A stretch of 64,000 bases of DNA from Solirubrobacterales bacterium (GCA_016185345.1 JACPNS010000021.1:221356-285355); one strand, 5' to 3'. Positions 43,546-53,732 are shown, counted from the first letter of the stretch. Notes: generated by a model not told the origin, from the sequence alone. Translations and numbers: made by a program.

Positions 43546-44142
43546 GTGCATGAGACGAGCAAGCAGATGCTGGTTGTATACGCGGCCGCGGTGCTTGCGG
43601 TTGCGTTGATCGGCGCTCGGTATTTGCAGTCGGCAGCAGCCGAACCGGGAAGCGGCGGCGGCGCAAACTTCAAGCAGGACTACTCAGGCGGCGGGTCGAG
43701 CGGCGCGACTGGGGGCGAGGGCGTTCAGAAGTTCCAGGCGCTCATTGTTTACGTCTCCGGCGCAGTGCGACGACCGGGCATCGTCCGCCTCCGTGACGGT
43801 GACCGAGTCGGCGATGCGGTCGAAGCCGCGGGCGGGCCACGATCCTCAGCCAATCTCGAAGCAGTCAATCTCGCGGCACGCGTCGCAGACGGCCAACAGG
43901 TCACCGTTCCGCGCCGGGGCGCCGGTGGAGCGGGGGCAAGCGGCTCGACTGGACCGATCAGCCTCTCGTCGGCAACACCCGAGCAGCTCGATCAACTCGA
44001 CGGCGTCGGACCGGGGCTGGCGCAGAAGATCATCGACTACCGGACTCAACGCGGAGGATTCCGCTCAGTCGATGAACTCGGCGATGTGCCCGGGATCGGG
44101 GAGAAGCGCCTGGAGTCCCTGCGCGCGCAGCTTCAGCCGTGA
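43546..44142 (+). CDS. comEA: competence protein ComEA (SLBB + helix-hairpin-helix DNA-binding)
   Basis: A 198-aa protein: one N-terminal membrane span, a Gly/Ser-rich linker (~35-65), an SLBB domain ('LIVYVSGAVRRPGIVRLRDGDRVGDAVEAAGGP') and a C-terminal ComEA-type double helix-hairpin-helix ('DQLDGVGPGLAQKIIDYRTQRGGFRSVDELGDVPGIGEKRLESL'). It binds incoming DNA at the cell surface for uptake through ComEC. The GTG at 43546 is preferred. An ATG at 43456 would put the LexA box and unusual AT-rich codons inside the gene; an ATG at 43567 is also possible. It overlaps comEC by 4 bp. Confidence 0.9.
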   Translation: MHETSKQMLVVYAAAVLAVALIGARYLQSAAAEPGSGGGANFKQDYSGGGSSGATGGEGVQKFQALIVYVSGAVRRPGIVRLRDGDRVGDAVEAAGGPRSSANLEAVNLAARVADGQQVTVPRRGAGGAGASGSTGPISLSSATPEQLDQLDGVGPGLAQKIIDYRTQRGGFRSVDELGDVPGIGEKRLESLRAQLQP

Positions 44143-46463
44143 CGAGTTGCCGCGGATTCCTTCGCGACCACCCGCGCCACGTTCTGGCAGGGGCCGTTGC
44201 GTCCGGTCTGGCGCTTTCGCGCCTGGATCCCGTCTCGCTTTTCGTGTTGGCCGCGCTGCTGTTGATCCTGTTGACCGCGTGCGAGTCGCGTCCCCACGTC
44301 GTCGTCGCGGCGAGTGGATTGCTGTTGCTCGGGGCGGGAGTCGGTGCGAATCGACTCAATGCGATCGACACTGACCCGCTTGCGGCAGTGAAAAGCGGCC
44401 CAATCGAGCTTCGGGGCGACATCGTTCAGCGTCCGCGCGAGAGTCGGACCGGGACCACCATTCGACTTCGAGCTCGCGCGCCGGACAACACCCGTCAGAC
44501 GATCGAAGTTCGCAGCTACAAGCCCGCTCCGTCCGGGCTCCGAATTGGCGACGAGATGCTCGTGCGCGGATCGCTGCTTGAGGTGTCCGTTCGCGGAGCG
44601 CGCACTCCGGAGGCGGCTTCCTACGCGCGCTTCCTGTTGCGCAACGGAGTGCGGCGGCGGATGCAGGCGAAGTCGATCGTCTCGACCGGGTACTCGCGAA
44701 CTGGCCCTGTCGGGATGATCGACGAGATCCGCAATCGCGCCGACAGGGCGCTTGCCCTCGGCCTGAGTCCCGAGCCGGCCGCACTGCTACGCGGCATGGT
44801 TCTGGGCGGCGACGCCGGCTTGCCGGAGGCAACCGCCGAGAACTTTCGCGTGGCCGGGCTGTCCCACATCCTCGCGGTGAGCGGTCAGAACGTGCTGCTG
44901 ATCGTGATTCTCGTGCAGGCGATCCTGATGGCGCTTGACGCGCCGCGATGGTCGCGGATAGCGATCCCTGCCGTCGTCGTTCTGATTTACGTGCTGCTCT
45001 GCGGCGCGCAGGCCTCGGTCGTTCGCGCCGGGGCGATGGGACTGGCCGGCCTCGCGGCGATCGCGGCCTCGCGAAGGTCATCACGGATCTACGCGCTACT
45101 GCTCGCGGCGATTGTCGTCCTGTTCTGGAATCCACGCGCCACCGCCGATGTCGGCGCGCAGCTCAGTTTCGCGGCCGTGCTCGGGCTGATGGCGTTCACC
45201 CGTCCACTCACAGAACGCCTTCATCGCCTGCCGCGTTGGGCCGCCGAGGCCTTGGCGGCCACCGCGAGCGCGACGCTTGCGACCGCGCCGCTGATGGCAT
45301 TCCACTTTGGCGCAGTCTCGATTATTTCGCTCGCGGCGAATGTCCTTGGCGCGCCGCTGATCGGGCCGATCGTCTGGCTCGGATCGTTGACGGCGGCGAT
45401 CGCGCAATTCTCAGTGCCGATCGGCGCGCTGCTCAATGCGCCAAACTCATTCCTGCTCGGCGCCCTGATTGAGATCGCGCGCGTCTCGGCGAGCGTTCCC
45501 GGTGCGCAAGCCAGCACCGAAGGCTTCGGCGTTCCCGGATTGATCGTTGGCGCGGTAATCGTGGTGGCGCTCGCTGCGTTCGTGCATGGCTGGATTCCGA
45601 TCAGCGGCGTCCGGGTAAGCCAGCTGTTTGCCTGCGCCGGCTTGTTGTTCGCTCTCGCGACGTTTGCTCGCGGATCACCGCCGCCGATCGGTCGCCCAGC
45701 GATCGTGATGTTGGATGTAGGTCAAGGAGACGCGACCGTTCTACTCGGATCTGACGGCTGCAACGCGCTGATCGACGGCGGGCCACCTGGCGCCGAACTC
45801 GCAAAGAAACTTGAAGAGATCGGCATACGCCAGCTTGACGCGGCGGTCGTCACGCATGCAGCGACCGACCACTTCGGCGGGATCCTTGAGCTTGCTCAAT
45901 CCGGCGAGGTGCCGATCAAAACTCTTCTTGATGGAGGTGGAAATGCACCAAGACCCGAATACACCGAGCTGAGAAGGCGACTCGCGGCGCGCGGGACCGC
46001 AATCGAGCCGGCCGTCGCCGGAATTTCCTGGCGCTGCGCAGATATTTCGATCAAGGTCATCGGCCCAGCGGTTCAGCCGCCGGGCGACGCGCCACCGGTA
46101 GATCCCAACGTCGGTGCGGCGGTGACGGTGGTCGACGTAGGCGAGCTGCGCATGTTCGGGTCAGGAGACGCCGAAAGCCCTTACGTCCTACCGCTCGCGC
46201 TGCCACCTGCAGACATCCTCAAAGTCCCGCACCACGGGAGCGCCGATCCGGGTTTACCGGCGTTGCTCGAACGGCTCCGGCCACGCGTCGCGCTGGTCGG
46301 CGTCGGGGCGTCAAATCGATACGGACATCCCGCGCCAGCGGTGCTCGAGGCCTTGCGGCAGCAGCGCGCCGCGGTCTTCCGAACCGACCGTGACGGGGCA
46401 ATTCTCGTGCGTGCCGACGGCGCCGGCAATCCCAGCGTTTCGACCGCCGGCCCCGCTCGGTAG
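44139..46463 (+). CDS. comEC: DNA internalisation protein ComEC/Rec2
   Basis: A 774-aa channel protein. The N-terminal OB-like region is followed by the competence domain with about ten spans ('LSHILAVSGQNVLLIVILVQA', 'LLCGAQASVVRAGAMGL'). A metallo-beta-lactamase domain begins near residue 523 ('IVMLDVGQGDATVLL'), with the HxxxDH-type motif 'THAATDHFGG' near 571. All three ComEC parts are present. It takes up single-stranded DNA across the membrane, working with ComEA, so natural transformation is plausible. The GTG start lies inside the comEA stop. Confidence 0.94.
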   Translation: MTSCRGFLRDHPRHVLAGAVASGLALSRLDPVSLFVLAALLLILLTACESRPHVVVAASGLLLLGAGVGANRLNAIDTDPLAAVKSGPIELRGDIVQRPRESRTGTTIRLRARAPDNTRQTIEVRSYKPAPSGLRIGDEMLVRGSLLEVSVRGARTPEAASYARFLLRNGVRRRMQAKSIVSTGYSRTGPVGMIDEIRNRADRALALGLSPEPAALLRGMVLGGDAGLPEATAENFRVAGLSHILAVSGQNVLLIVILVQAILMALDAPRWSRIAIPAVVVLIYVLLCGAQASVVRAGAMGLAGLAAIAASRRSSRIYALLLAAIVVLFWNPRATADVGAQLSFAAVLGLMAFTRPLTERLHRLPRWAAEALAATASATLATAPLMAFHFGAVSIISLAANVLGAPLIGPIVWLGSLTAAIAQFSVPIGALLNAPNSFLLGALIEIARVSASVPGAQASTEGFGVPGLIVGAVIVVALAAFVHGWIPISGVRVSQLFACAGLLFALATFARGSPPPIGRPAIVMLDVGQGDATVLLGSDGCNALIDGGPPGAELAKKLEEIGIRQLDAAVVTHAATDHFGGILELAQSGEVPIKTLLDGGGNAPRPEYTELRRRLAARGTAIEPAVAGISWRCADISIKVIGPAVQPPGDAPPVDPNVGAAVTVVDVGELRMFGSGDAESPYVLPLALPPADILKVPHHGSADPGLPALLERLRPRVALVGVGASNRYGHPAPAVLEALRQQRAAVFRTDRDGAILVRADGAGNPSVSTAGPAR

Positions 46464-46466
46464 GGT
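46461..46466 (+). promoter_or_regulatory. putative -10 of holA, leaderless type
   Basis: TAGGGT (overlapping the comEC stop codon) ends 8 nt before the holA ATG, with no Shine-Dalgarno. Confidence 0.3.
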
Positions 46467-46474
46467 CATGCGCG

Positions 46475-47467
46475 ATGGCAGAGCTCAAGCGCGCATACCT
46501 CTTTCACGGCGACGATGAAGTGAAGATCGATCAGGCGCGAGGGCGCTTGGCGGCCCGCGCGCAGGCCGACGGTTCGACGTTCGAATCGATCAGCGGAGAC
46601 GCGCTCACGCCCGAGAACTTTGCGATGGTGCTGACCTCGCCGAGCCTGCTCCCTGGCACGCGGATCATCCTTGCGGATGGAATCGAGGCCTGGATGGCTG
46701 CTGATGTCGGGCCGGCCGCAGACGCCGTTGCGCTTCTGGCCGGCGGAGAGATCGACGCAGTCGCCGTGATGATCTGCCGGAAGAAGCCGCTCAAGGCAAT
46801 CCTCGATGCCGTCGAAATCGCATCCGGCGAAGTCCGTGAATTCAAGCCGCCCTCTGACGGCGAGCTGCCCGGATGGCTCGTTGCTCAGGCCAAGGGTCTT
46901 GGCGTGGAGCTAGAGCCCAACGCCGCAGCGCTGCTTGTCGAGATTGTCGGCAAACCGCAGAGGGGCGTTGCAAGGTCAAAGATGTGGAGCCCGAAGCGCA
47001 GATTGCTCAGTGAGCTCGAGAAGCTCGCCACGACCGCAGGCCCCGGCGGGACGATCGATTCTGAGCTCGTCGCCGATGGCGTACGCGGCGAGTCAACTGC
47101 GGAGGTGTTCGCCCTGACCGATCACGCCATCTCTGGAAACCGGGACGCAGCGGTCCGCGACGCCGAGAAGCTGCTCGCCGCAGGCGAGCCGCCGGCGCGT
47201 ATCGTGGCGATGCTCGCGCGATCTTTCGGCCAGGTGCAGACTGCGGCAGCACTCAGCGAGGCCGGCCGCGGTGGCGATCTGACGGAGAAAGCCGGAATCC
47301 AACCGTGGCTTGCAAAGAAGCTGATGGCCCAGGCGAATCAACGCGGCGGAAGTTCGCTGCGTGATGCGCTGATCGAATTGGCAAGGCTGGACAACGCCGT
47401 CAAGGGCGGAAGCGCGCTCGACAGCGAGACCGAGCTCTTGCGCTCGATCGAAACCATCACCCAATAA
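46475..47467 (+). CDS. holA: DNA polymerase III subunit delta
   Basis: A 330-aa clamp-loader subunit: 'RAYLFHGDDEVKIDQARGRLAARA' at the N-terminus, 'TSPSLLPGTRIILADGIEAW', and the helical C-terminal collar domain ('EVFALTDHAISGNRDAAVRDAEKLLAAGEPPARIVAMLARSF'). It opens the beta clamp for loading. The order comEA-comEC-holA-rpsT is conserved in many bacteria. It is convergent with rpsT, with 26 nt between the stops. Confidence 0.94.
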   Translation: MAELKRAYLFHGDDEVKIDQARGRLAARAQADGSTFESISGDALTPENFAMVLTSPSLLPGTRIILADGIEAWMAADVGPAADAVALLAGGEIDAVAVMICRKKPLKAILDAVEIASGEVREFKPPSDGELPGWLVAQAKGLGVELEPNAAALLVEIVGKPQRGVARSKMWSPKRRLLSELEKLATTAGPGGTIDSELVADGVRGESTAEVFALTDHAISGNRDAAVRDAEKLLAAGEPPARIVAMLARSFGQVQTAAALSEAGRGGDLTEKAGIQPWLAKKLMAQANQRGGSSLRDALIELARLDNAVKGGSALDSETELLRSIETITQ

Positions 47468-47493
47468 GGGCTGTCTGGCTGAAGCTGATCCGC

Positions 47494-47760
47494 TCAGGCG
47501 GAAAGCTTCGAGCGAGTGCGCGCTGCGCGTGCCTTCTTGCGGGCGCCGTTGTTGCGGTGGATCGAGCCGCGCTTGACGGCCTTGTCGATCTTGGAAACGA
47601 GGATCTTGTGATCGGCGTCTGCCTGTTCGGCGTTGCCACCTTCGACTGCGGCCTCGAGGCGACGGAAGTAGGTCTTGATCGCCGAGGTGTATCGACGATT
47701 CTCGTCGCGCTCGCGCTCTGCGCGAAGGATGCGCTTCTGTTGTGACTTGATGTTTGCCAT
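47494..47760 (-). CDS. rpsT: 30S ribosomal protein S20
   Basis: An 88-aa S20 starting 'MANIKSQQKRILRAERERDENRRY' with the typical helical, basic sequence 'KAVKRGSIHRNNGARKKARAARTRSKLSA'. The start at 47760 is fixed by the conserved N-terminus, although the frame is open further. It binds 16S rRNA helices. Confidence 0.97.
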   Translation of the reverse strand: MANIKSQQKRILRAERERDENRRYTSAIKTYFRRLEAAVEGGNAEQADADHKILVSKIDKAVKRGSIHRNNGARKKARAARTRSKLSA

Positions 47761-47953
47761 TTGAATCCGGTCTTTTAATTGGGCACTGCGATAAGTCTTT
47801 AGTCTTGCGCGGCGAAGTAATGCCTGCGCGTGAAGGCAGAAGTGTAGAGGACGCAAAGCGATTCACCCCGACGACGACATCCCGATCAAACGCTCTGAGG
47901 AGCACCTTCCCGAGGAAGAGGCAGCCGCCGAAGCGATCGCATGGGCGGCCTCG

Positions 47954-49570
47954 ATGCCTGGAGAAGACCAGATTCACGACCGTTCGCGGGCGTCTGAGTC
48001 AGGCGGAGGCCGCAGACTGGCGCTCTCCACGGCGATTTTCTCCTTTGCGACGGCTCTCTCGCGCGTCGCTGGCCTGATCCGCGAAATCGTCGCCGCGGTC
48101 GCCTTCGGCGTGACCGGCGCAGTCTCTGCGTTCACCGTCGCATTCAACGTCCCGAACCTCGTGCGTTCGCTTTTCGCCGACGCCGCGTTGCAGGCAGCAT
48201 TCGTGCCGGTGTTCACGGAGCTGCTCGACCGCGGCGAGCGCAAAGAGGCGTTCAAGGTTGCGAGCACGCTTTTCTACCTGATCGTCGCCGTTCTGGGTTT
48301 GATCACGATCGGCTTCATCATCGCGGCCCCGTGGATCATGCCGCTCTTCGCCTTCGGTCTTGATGATCAGTACAAGGACCTGATGATAGGGCTCTCGCGC
48401 GTGCTCTTCCCAAGCGTCGTGCTGCTGGGTGTGACTGGTCTTTTCGCTGGAATTCTCAACGCGCTCGACCACTTTGCCGTGCCGGCGATCGCACCGTTGT
48501 TCTGGAACGTTGTGATCATCCTTTCGATCGTCCTGATCACGCCGTATCTGGCCGAAGGTGACCGGATCTACGCGTACGCGATCGGCGTGCTTCTGGGCAC
48601 GATCGTCCAGATGCTGATGCCAATCCCCGTGCTCCGCCGAAAGCTTGGCGGGGAGGAGTTCGGAAGATCGTTCGACTGGCGAAACAAGAACGTGCATCGC
48701 GTGCTCATCCTGATGATGCCGGTTGCGATCGGTCTCGGACTGATCAACTTCGACGTCGCGGTGAACAACCTCGTCGGATCGCTCGTCAGCGACGAAGCGC
48801 CAGCGGCGATCGACAAGGCTTTCCGCATCTTCATGCTCCCGCAGGGGATCTTCAGCGTCGCGATCGCAACAGTGCTGTTTCCCACGCTCTCGCGATTTGC
48901 GGCGCGACAAGACTTCAATGGACTGCGCCACACGATGGCCAACGGCGTGCGGCAGATGTTCATGGTGCTCGTGCCGTCGGCGGCGATCATCGCGGTGCTC
49001 GCAACACCGATAGTCAAGCTCGTTTTTCAACACGGAAAGTTCGATGCGGCCGACACCGAACTCGTTGCGACCGCTCTGTTCTGGTTCACGTTCAGCCTGC
49101 CGTTCCACGGAGCAAATCTGTTGTACACCCGGACGTTCTTCTCTCTCCAGCGGCCGTGGCTGACCACACTCCTCGCGCTCGGGAGTCTTTCGACAAACCT
49201 GATCGCATCGCTGGTGCTCTACAAAACCTTCGGGATCGCCGGCGTCGTCGGCGCTACCGCCATCGCGACGCTCGGCATGATGATCGCGCAAGCGATGGTG
49301 TTGCGCAAACCGCTGGGCGGAGTCGAAGGGCGAGAGACGATCGTCGCCTTCTTCAAGATTGTGCTTGCGTCGGTGCCGCTCGCGCTCGTGAGTTACGGCC
49401 TCTGGTACGCGCTCGATTCCGCGCTGGGCGACGCGATCGTGGCTCAGTCTGTCTCGCTGGGAGTGGCCCTTATTGCCGGCGGCGCGACCTACGCTGCAGC
49501 GGTCTACGCGCTTCGCATCGAAGAGGCCCGACAAGTATCCCGGCTGATAGTCGGCCGTCTGCGCCGATAA
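47954..49570 (+). CDS. murJ: lipid II flippase MurJ
   Basis: A 538-aa protein with about 14 membrane spans of the MurJ/MVF family: 'ATALSRVAGLIREIVAAVAFGVTGAVSAFTVAFNVPNLVRSLFADAALQAAFVPVFTELL', 'LPQGIFSVAIATVLFPTLSRFAA'. It flips lipid II across the membrane for wall synthesis. The ATG at 47954 has no ribosome-binding site. The frame is open and codon-biased like a gene back to about 47834, without ATG/GTG/TTG but with an ATT at 47861, 9 nt after AGAGGA (47846-47851). The true start may be that ATT, adding 31 residues. Confidence 0.94.
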   Translation: MPGEDQIHDRSRASESGGGRRLALSTAIFSFATALSRVAGLIREIVAAVAFGVTGAVSAFTVAFNVPNLVRSLFADAALQAAFVPVFTELLDRGERKEAFKVASTLFYLIVAVLGLITIGFIIAAPWIMPLFAFGLDDQYKDLMIGLSRVLFPSVVLLGVTGLFAGILNALDHFAVPAIAPLFWNVVIILSIVLITPYLAEGDRIYAYAIGVLLGTIVQMLMPIPVLRRKLGGEEFGRSFDWRNKNVHRVLILMMPVAIGLGLINFDVAVNNLVGSLVSDEAPAAIDKAFRIFMLPQGIFSVAIATVLFPTLSRFAARQDFNGLRHTMANGVRQMFMVLVPSAAIIAVLATPIVKLVFQHGKFDAADTELVATALFWFTFSLPFHGANLLYTRTFFSLQRPWLTTLLALGSLSTNLIASLVLYKTFGIAGVVGATAIATLGMMIAQAMVLRKPLGGVEGRETIVAFFKIVLASVPLALVSYGLWYALDSALGDAIVAQSVSLGVALIAGGATYAAAVYALRIEEARQVSRLIVGRLRR

Positions 49571-49582
49571 TGCTTGGCCATT

Positions 49583-49614
49583 GGGACGGCGCCGCGAAAG
49601 CGTGAGACCGTCCC
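49583..49614 (+). terminator. hairpin after murJ
   Basis: A 7-bp stem GGGACGG/CCGTCCC (49583-49589 with 49608-49614), 12 nt after the murJ stop and 20 nt before lepA. Confidence 0.5.
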
Positions 49615-49634
49615 CGCCATAATCACGGCCCCGC

Positions 49635-51452
49635 ATGGAAATCCCGGCAGAACGCATCCGCAACTTCTCGATCATCGCCCACATCGACCATGGCAAGTCG
49701 ACGTTGGCCGATCGCATTCTTGAGGTCACCCATTCGGTTGCTGCGAAGGACATGAAGGCGCAGTTGCTGGACTCGATGGACCTTGAGCGCGAGCGTGGGA
49801 TCACGATCAAGTCTCAGGCCGTACGGGTCTACTACGAGGCCGACGATGGCTTGATCTACCAATTTCACCTGATCGACACGCCCGGCCACGTTGACTTCAC
49901 ATACGAAGTCAGCCGCAGCCTCGCCGCATGCGAAGGTGCGCTGCTCGTGGTCGACGCAGCGCAGGGGGTAGAAGCCCAGACACTTGCCAACACGTATCTC
50001 GCAGTTGACGGCGGGCTCGAGCTGATCCCCGCGATGAACAAGATCGATCTGCCGAGCGCCGAACCCGATCGCGTCGCAGGCGAGATCGAAGAGTTGCTGG
50101 GGGAGCCCGCAGAGGGGATCCTCACGATGAGCGCCAAGACCGGCGTGGGCGTGCACGAAATGCTCGAGGCGATCGTCGAGAAGATTCCTCCGCCAGTTGC
50201 AGACCGTGACGCCAAGCCGCGCGCGCTGATCTTCGACAGCGAGTTCGACGAGTACCGCGGCGTGATCGCCTACGTGCGAGTGATGGACGGCGAGTTCAAG
50301 AAGGGCGACTCGATCAAGACCTTCCAGACGCCGACCAAGGCCGACGTGAATGACATCGGCTTCTTCGGACCAAAGATGACGAAGACTGACGGCCTCAAGG
50401 CCGGCGAAGTCGGCTACATCATCACCGGCATCAAAGACGTGGCGATGCTGCGCGTCGGAGACACGATCACCACCGAGGCCAACCATGCTGACGAGCCGCT
50501 CCCCGGCTATCGAGAGGTCCAGCCGATGGTCTTCTGCGGGCTCTTCCCGGTCAGCACCGACGACTTCGAGGACCTGCGCGACGCGCTCGAGAAACTCAAG
50601 CTCAATGACGCCGCGCTGGCGTATGAGCCAGAAACCTCGCGCGCACTGGGATTCGGTTTCCGCGTCGGCTTCCTCGGCCTGTTGCACATGGATATCGTGC
50701 GCGAGCGGCTTGAGCGCGAGTATGACCTTGAACTTCTGGCGACGCCGCCAAACGTGCGCTACGAAGTCACGCTGACCAACGGCGACATCGTGAAGGTCAA
50801 CTCCCCGGTCGAGATGCCCGAACGCGACGTGCTCGAGGAGATCCGCGAGCCGTTCATCCGCGCGACGATTCTGACCCCGCGCGATCACGTCGGCGCGGTG
50901 ATGGAGCTCTGCCAAGAGCGCCGCGGCACCCACGTGGACATGCACTACATCAGCGACACGCGCGTGCAGCTCACGTACGACCTTCCGCTCGCGGAGATCG
51001 TTCTCGACTTCTTCGATCAGCTGAAGTCGCGCTCGAAGGGCTACGCCAGTTTCGACTACGAAGTCACCGGCATGCGCGCAAGCGACCTCGTGCGCCTGGA
51101 CATCCTGCTCGCCGGCGACTCGGTCGACGCGCTTTCGATGGTCGTGCACAAGGACAAGGCCTACCCGGCCGGCCGCCTGATCGCCGAAAGACTGAAAGAA
51201 CGCATCCCGCGCCAGCAGTTCGACGTGCCGATCCAGGCTGCGATTGGCGCCAGCATCGTCGCCCGCGAAACCGTCAAGGCCGTCCGCAAGGACGTCACTG
51301 CCAAGTGTTACGGCGGCGACATCAGCCGAAAGCGCAAGCTGCTCGAGAACCAGAAGAAGGGCAAGAAGCGCATGAAGCAGGTCGGTCGCGTCGAGGTTCC
51401 GCAAGAAGCTTTCCTTGCGGTACTTCAGTTGGACACCGACACCACCAAGTGA
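49635..51452 (+). CDS. lepA: elongation factor 4 (LepA)
   Basis: A 605-aa translational GTPase. G1 'AHIDHGKS' is at 15-22, '[11 protein letters not shown]' is switch I, '[12 protein letters not shown]' is G3 and 'NKIDL' is G4. The LepA-specific C-terminal domain ('[20 protein letters not shown]') is present and the length is normal. It back-translocates stalled ribosomes or aids 30S biogenesis. It overlaps the next gene by 4 bp. Confidence 0.97.
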   Translation: MEIPAERIRNFSIIAHIDHGKSTLADRILEVTHSVAAKDMKAQLLDSMDLERERGITIKSQAVRVYYEADDGLIYQFHLIDTPGHVDFTYEVSRSLAACEGALLVVDAAQGVEAQTLANTYLAVDGGLELIPAMNKIDLPSAEPDRVAGEIEELLGEPAEGILTMSAKTGVGVHEMLEAIVEKIPPPVADRDAKPRALIFDSEFDEYRGVIAYVRVMDGEFKKGDSIKTFQTPTKADVNDIGFFGPKMTKTDGLKAGEVGYIITGIKDVAMLRVGDTITTEANHADEPLPGYREVQPMVFCGLFPVSTDDFEDLRDALEKLKLNDAALAYEPETSRALGFGFRVGFLGLLHMDIVRERLEREYDLELLATPPNVRYEVTLTNGDIVKVNSPVEMPERDVLEEIREPFIRATILTPRDHVGAVMELCQERRGTHVDMHYISDTRVQLTYDLPLAEIVLDFFDQLKSRSKGYASFDYEVTGMRASDLVRLDILLAGDSVDALSMVVHKDKAYPAGRLIAERLKERIPRQQFDVPIQAAIGASIVARETVKAVRKDVTAKCYGGDISRKRKLLENQKKGKKRMKQVGRVEVPQEAFLAVLQLDTDTTK

Positions 51453-51934
51453 CCGACGACCCGTATGAGATTCTCGGCGTGTCGCCCGGGGCGACCGAAG
51501 CCGAGATCCGCGCCGCATATATCGCTGGCGCAAAACGGTTTCATCCAGATGTAGTGGGGGCTGCCGAGTCGGGCGAGCAGATGCGGCAACTGAATCTTGC
51601 CTACGAAATCCTCAAGGACCCGACGATGTGCGCGCAGTACGACAGCGAGTCGCAGGACTCCGCGGGACTTTTCGGCGATCTGGAAGACATAGTGCGCGTG
51701 CGATGGGAGGAGTCGTCTCTCGCCACGCTTTCCGAAGAGAAAACCGCCGCGCTCGAACGGGAGACCATCAAGATGGAGCGCGAGGGGTGGAAGGTCGAGC
51801 GCAAGCACGACCACCTCGTCTGCACGCGCACCGATCGCAAGGGCCTCTTCATCAAGGCACGCAAGCGCCGCGTAACCGTGAACATCGATCGAAACGGGAA
51901 CGCGTTCCGCGTCGAGCAGATGCGGCCGGATTAG
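51449..51934 (+). CDS. J-domain protein (DnaJ-like, short)
   Basis: A 161-aa protein with a GTG start inside the lepA stop (GTGA). The J domain is about 4-65: '[33 protein letters not shown]' with HPD at 32-34, and '[18 protein letters not shown]'. The remainder is a helical segment and a basic beta region ('[30 protein letters not shown]') with no zinc finger. It is probably a specialised DnaK co-chaperone, distinct from the full DnaJ encoded at 56539. Its stop overlaps the convergent gene's stop (TTAG). Confidence 0.85.
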   Translation: MTDDPYEILGVSPGATEAEIRAAYIAGAKRFHPDVVGAAESGEQMRQLNLAYEILKDPTMCAQYDSESQDSAGLFGDLEDIVRVRWEESSLATLSEEKTAALERETIKMEREGWKVERKHDHLVCTRTDRKGLFIKARKRRVTVNIDRNGNAFRVEQMRPD

Positions 51935-53610
51935 CCGAGCTTCACGCTTTTGGTGACCGTCACCGGAGCGACGCCGCCGCCAGGAGTGAACGTCACACTC
52001 AGCGTTGCAGAGATCGACTTCTTCGACTTACTCACCGGCTTTTTTGCCTTCGACGAGAGTTTCAGCTTCAGCTTGGCTCCGGTCGTTTTGGCACATGAAC
52101 CGCTCGCGCTCCCAATCGCCACAGTCTTTGCCCCCTTCTTGACCTTCAGCTTCAGCTTCTTGGCCACCGAGGACTTGACAGTGAGGTTCGCCTTAACCGG
52201 CGAATCAAGCGAGCAAGTGACCGGGAACTTGACGCCCTTCCCAAGCTTTGACCGCTTGAACTTGGGAAGCCTGCCGAATGTGGCCGCGAGCACCGGGCAG
52301 CCATTGGCAGCACCGATCATTGCGAAGGTCGGGCACTGGTCCTTCGCGCCCGCGACGCCGTCGCCGTCGGGATCCGAGCTTGCGAGCGAGGTCGGGCACC
52401 CGTTAGGCGCGGTACTCGCCTGTGTCGGACACTGATCGGTGCCGTCATTTGCGACGCCGTCGCCGTCCTCATCCGGTCCGGAAAGCGATTTGAAGGTCTG
52501 CGGCGCGGAGTAGATGGGCGTCCCTGCGCCGGGCCCCGAGGACGGAGTAAATCGGAATCGGAGCGTAAAGGTCTGGCCATACTCGCCCGGGTAGTCGAAG
52601 TAGAACGGCGTTGCGCCGCCGTTGGGTCCCGGTCCGGTGATCAGCCAGGAATCGGACGCGTTCGAGACGGCGCTTGTCCAGCCGCCGCCCAGCGCTTCGC
52701 AGTTGATGTTGAGCGATCCGCTGGTGTTCGGGCCGTTGAAAAGATCCCAACAAAAGTTTCCGGGCTGGAAGTTGCTGTAGAGATTTGCGAAGAACTCGAG
52801 CATGTTCTCCTGATTCAACGGGGCGCTCGTTTTCCAGAACGGAACAACCGAGGGGTCGCGCGCGAAGTAGATGAATGGGCTCGTCGAACCGGCACTGAAG
52901 ACGTTCGCCCAGGTGTAGGTCTGGAAGTTGCCGTACGACGCAAGGGGGCTCACCACCCACGTGAATTTGTGCGCCGAGTTGCCCATGCCCACGAGATTCT
53001 GCGATGTCTGCACTGGCACAAACATCTTGAACATCTGGCCGTTGGCGAGCCCTCGACCGTCGAAGCCGATCCCGCTACCGCTGAAGGAACCCACCGGCCC
53101 GGTAGGGCAGGTGCGTCCGTAGGCGTTGATACCAATCGGGCGCATGTCCCAATTCTCATTCGTGCTCTCGTACCAAGTGCCGGAGAACCGAGTTGTACTG
53201 AAGCATCGAATCTGACGCGTGTTGTCGTAGCTGGTCCCCGGCGGCATCACGAGATCGGTGACGACGATGTCCGACCCGTTCGGGCACTGGTTTCCGGGCA
53301 CGCTCACGAGGATCGACGCCCAGTACTTGTCACCGACTCGTACGACGCTCCCGCTCGGGGCTCCGCCGTATCCCGAAAACCCGGAGACCATAGTCTCTGA
53401 ATAGGATCCGCCGAGGATTGAACAGTTGGTGCCCGATACTGAACCGTATGAGCCGGAAAACCACTGTTTACCTGCGCCGGCGACGATGTCCTCAGGCGCA
53501 GCACTTGCAGCCGCGGGCACAATCGCTAAGAGCGAGAGTATCGCTAAGGCGACGACCAGAATCCTGGAAGACGAACGGTGAGCAGACCGTGAGCGGATCA
53601 TCAACATCAT
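51931..53610 (-). CDS. secreted protein with thrombospondin type-3-like calcium repeats
   Basis: A 559-aa protein with a signal peptide (core about 17-36, cleavage near ASA-A). The N-terminal ~350 residues are Gly/Ser/Tyr/Trp-rich with scattered Cys and match no family I know. Residues ~395-460 hold type-3-like repeats: 'DEDGDGVANDGTDQCPTQ' and 'DPDGDGVAGAKDQCP'. Asp-rich loops of this kind bind calcium. The final ~90 residues are a Lys/Ser-rich beta domain. It is a likely surface or matrix protein. Confidence 0.7.
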   Translation of the reverse strand: MMLMIRSRSAHRSSSRILVVALAILSLLAIVPAAASAAPEDIVAGAGKQWFSGSYGSVSGTNCSILGGSYSETMVSGFSGYGGAPSGSVVRVGDKYWASILVSVPGNQCPNGSDIVVTDLVMPPGTSYDNTRQIRCFSTTRFSGTWYESTNENWDMRPIGINAYGRTCPTGPVGSFSGSGIGFDGRGLANGQMFKMFVPVQTSQNLVGMGNSAHKFTWVVSPLASYGNFQTYTWANVFSAGSTSPFIYFARDPSVVPFWKTSAPLNQENMLEFFANLYSNFQPGNFCWDLFNGPNTSGSLNINCEALGGGWTSAVSNASDSWLITGPGPNGGATPFYFDYPGEYGQTFTLRFRFTPSSGPGAGTPIYSAPQTFKSLSGPDEDGDGVANDGTDQCPTQASTAPNGCPTSLASSDPDGDGVAGAKDQCPTFAMIGAANGCPVLAATFGRLPKFKRSKLGKGVKFPVTCSLDSPVKANLTVKSSVAKKLKLKVKKGAKTVAIGSASGSCAKTTGAKLKLKLSSKAKKPVSKSKKSISATLSVTFTPGGGVAPVTVTKSVKLG

Positions 53611-53673
53611 CTTCGCATATGCCTGAAGCTACCCGTCGTTAGATAGTCCAGGTCAACAAGCGAGTTGGCGGAT

Positions 53674-53679
53674 TAGACT
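53674..53679 (+). promoter_or_regulatory. putative -10 (TAGACT) of the hydratase genes
   Basis: TAGACT lies 53 nt before the first hydratase gene, inside GGATTAGACT, the same ten bases as upstream of clpP (2852-2861). Confidence 0.35.
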
Positions 53680-53732
53680 TGCGCGCGCACGATCGTTCGC
53701 ATCCATAAGCCAGAACTTTCAGGAGCAATCAA

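Noticed and set aside
47999..49810. A 603-codon minus-strand frame across murJ
   Set aside because: Composition is Arg/Glu/His-rich and low-complexity, as expected for an antisense shadow of a membrane protein gene. murJ on the plus strand is certain.
49623..51533. A 636-codon open frame on the minus strand covering all of lepA
   Set aside because: It mirrors the codon bias of lepA, resembles no family and has no ribosome-binding site. GC-rich genes often leave such antisense frames open.
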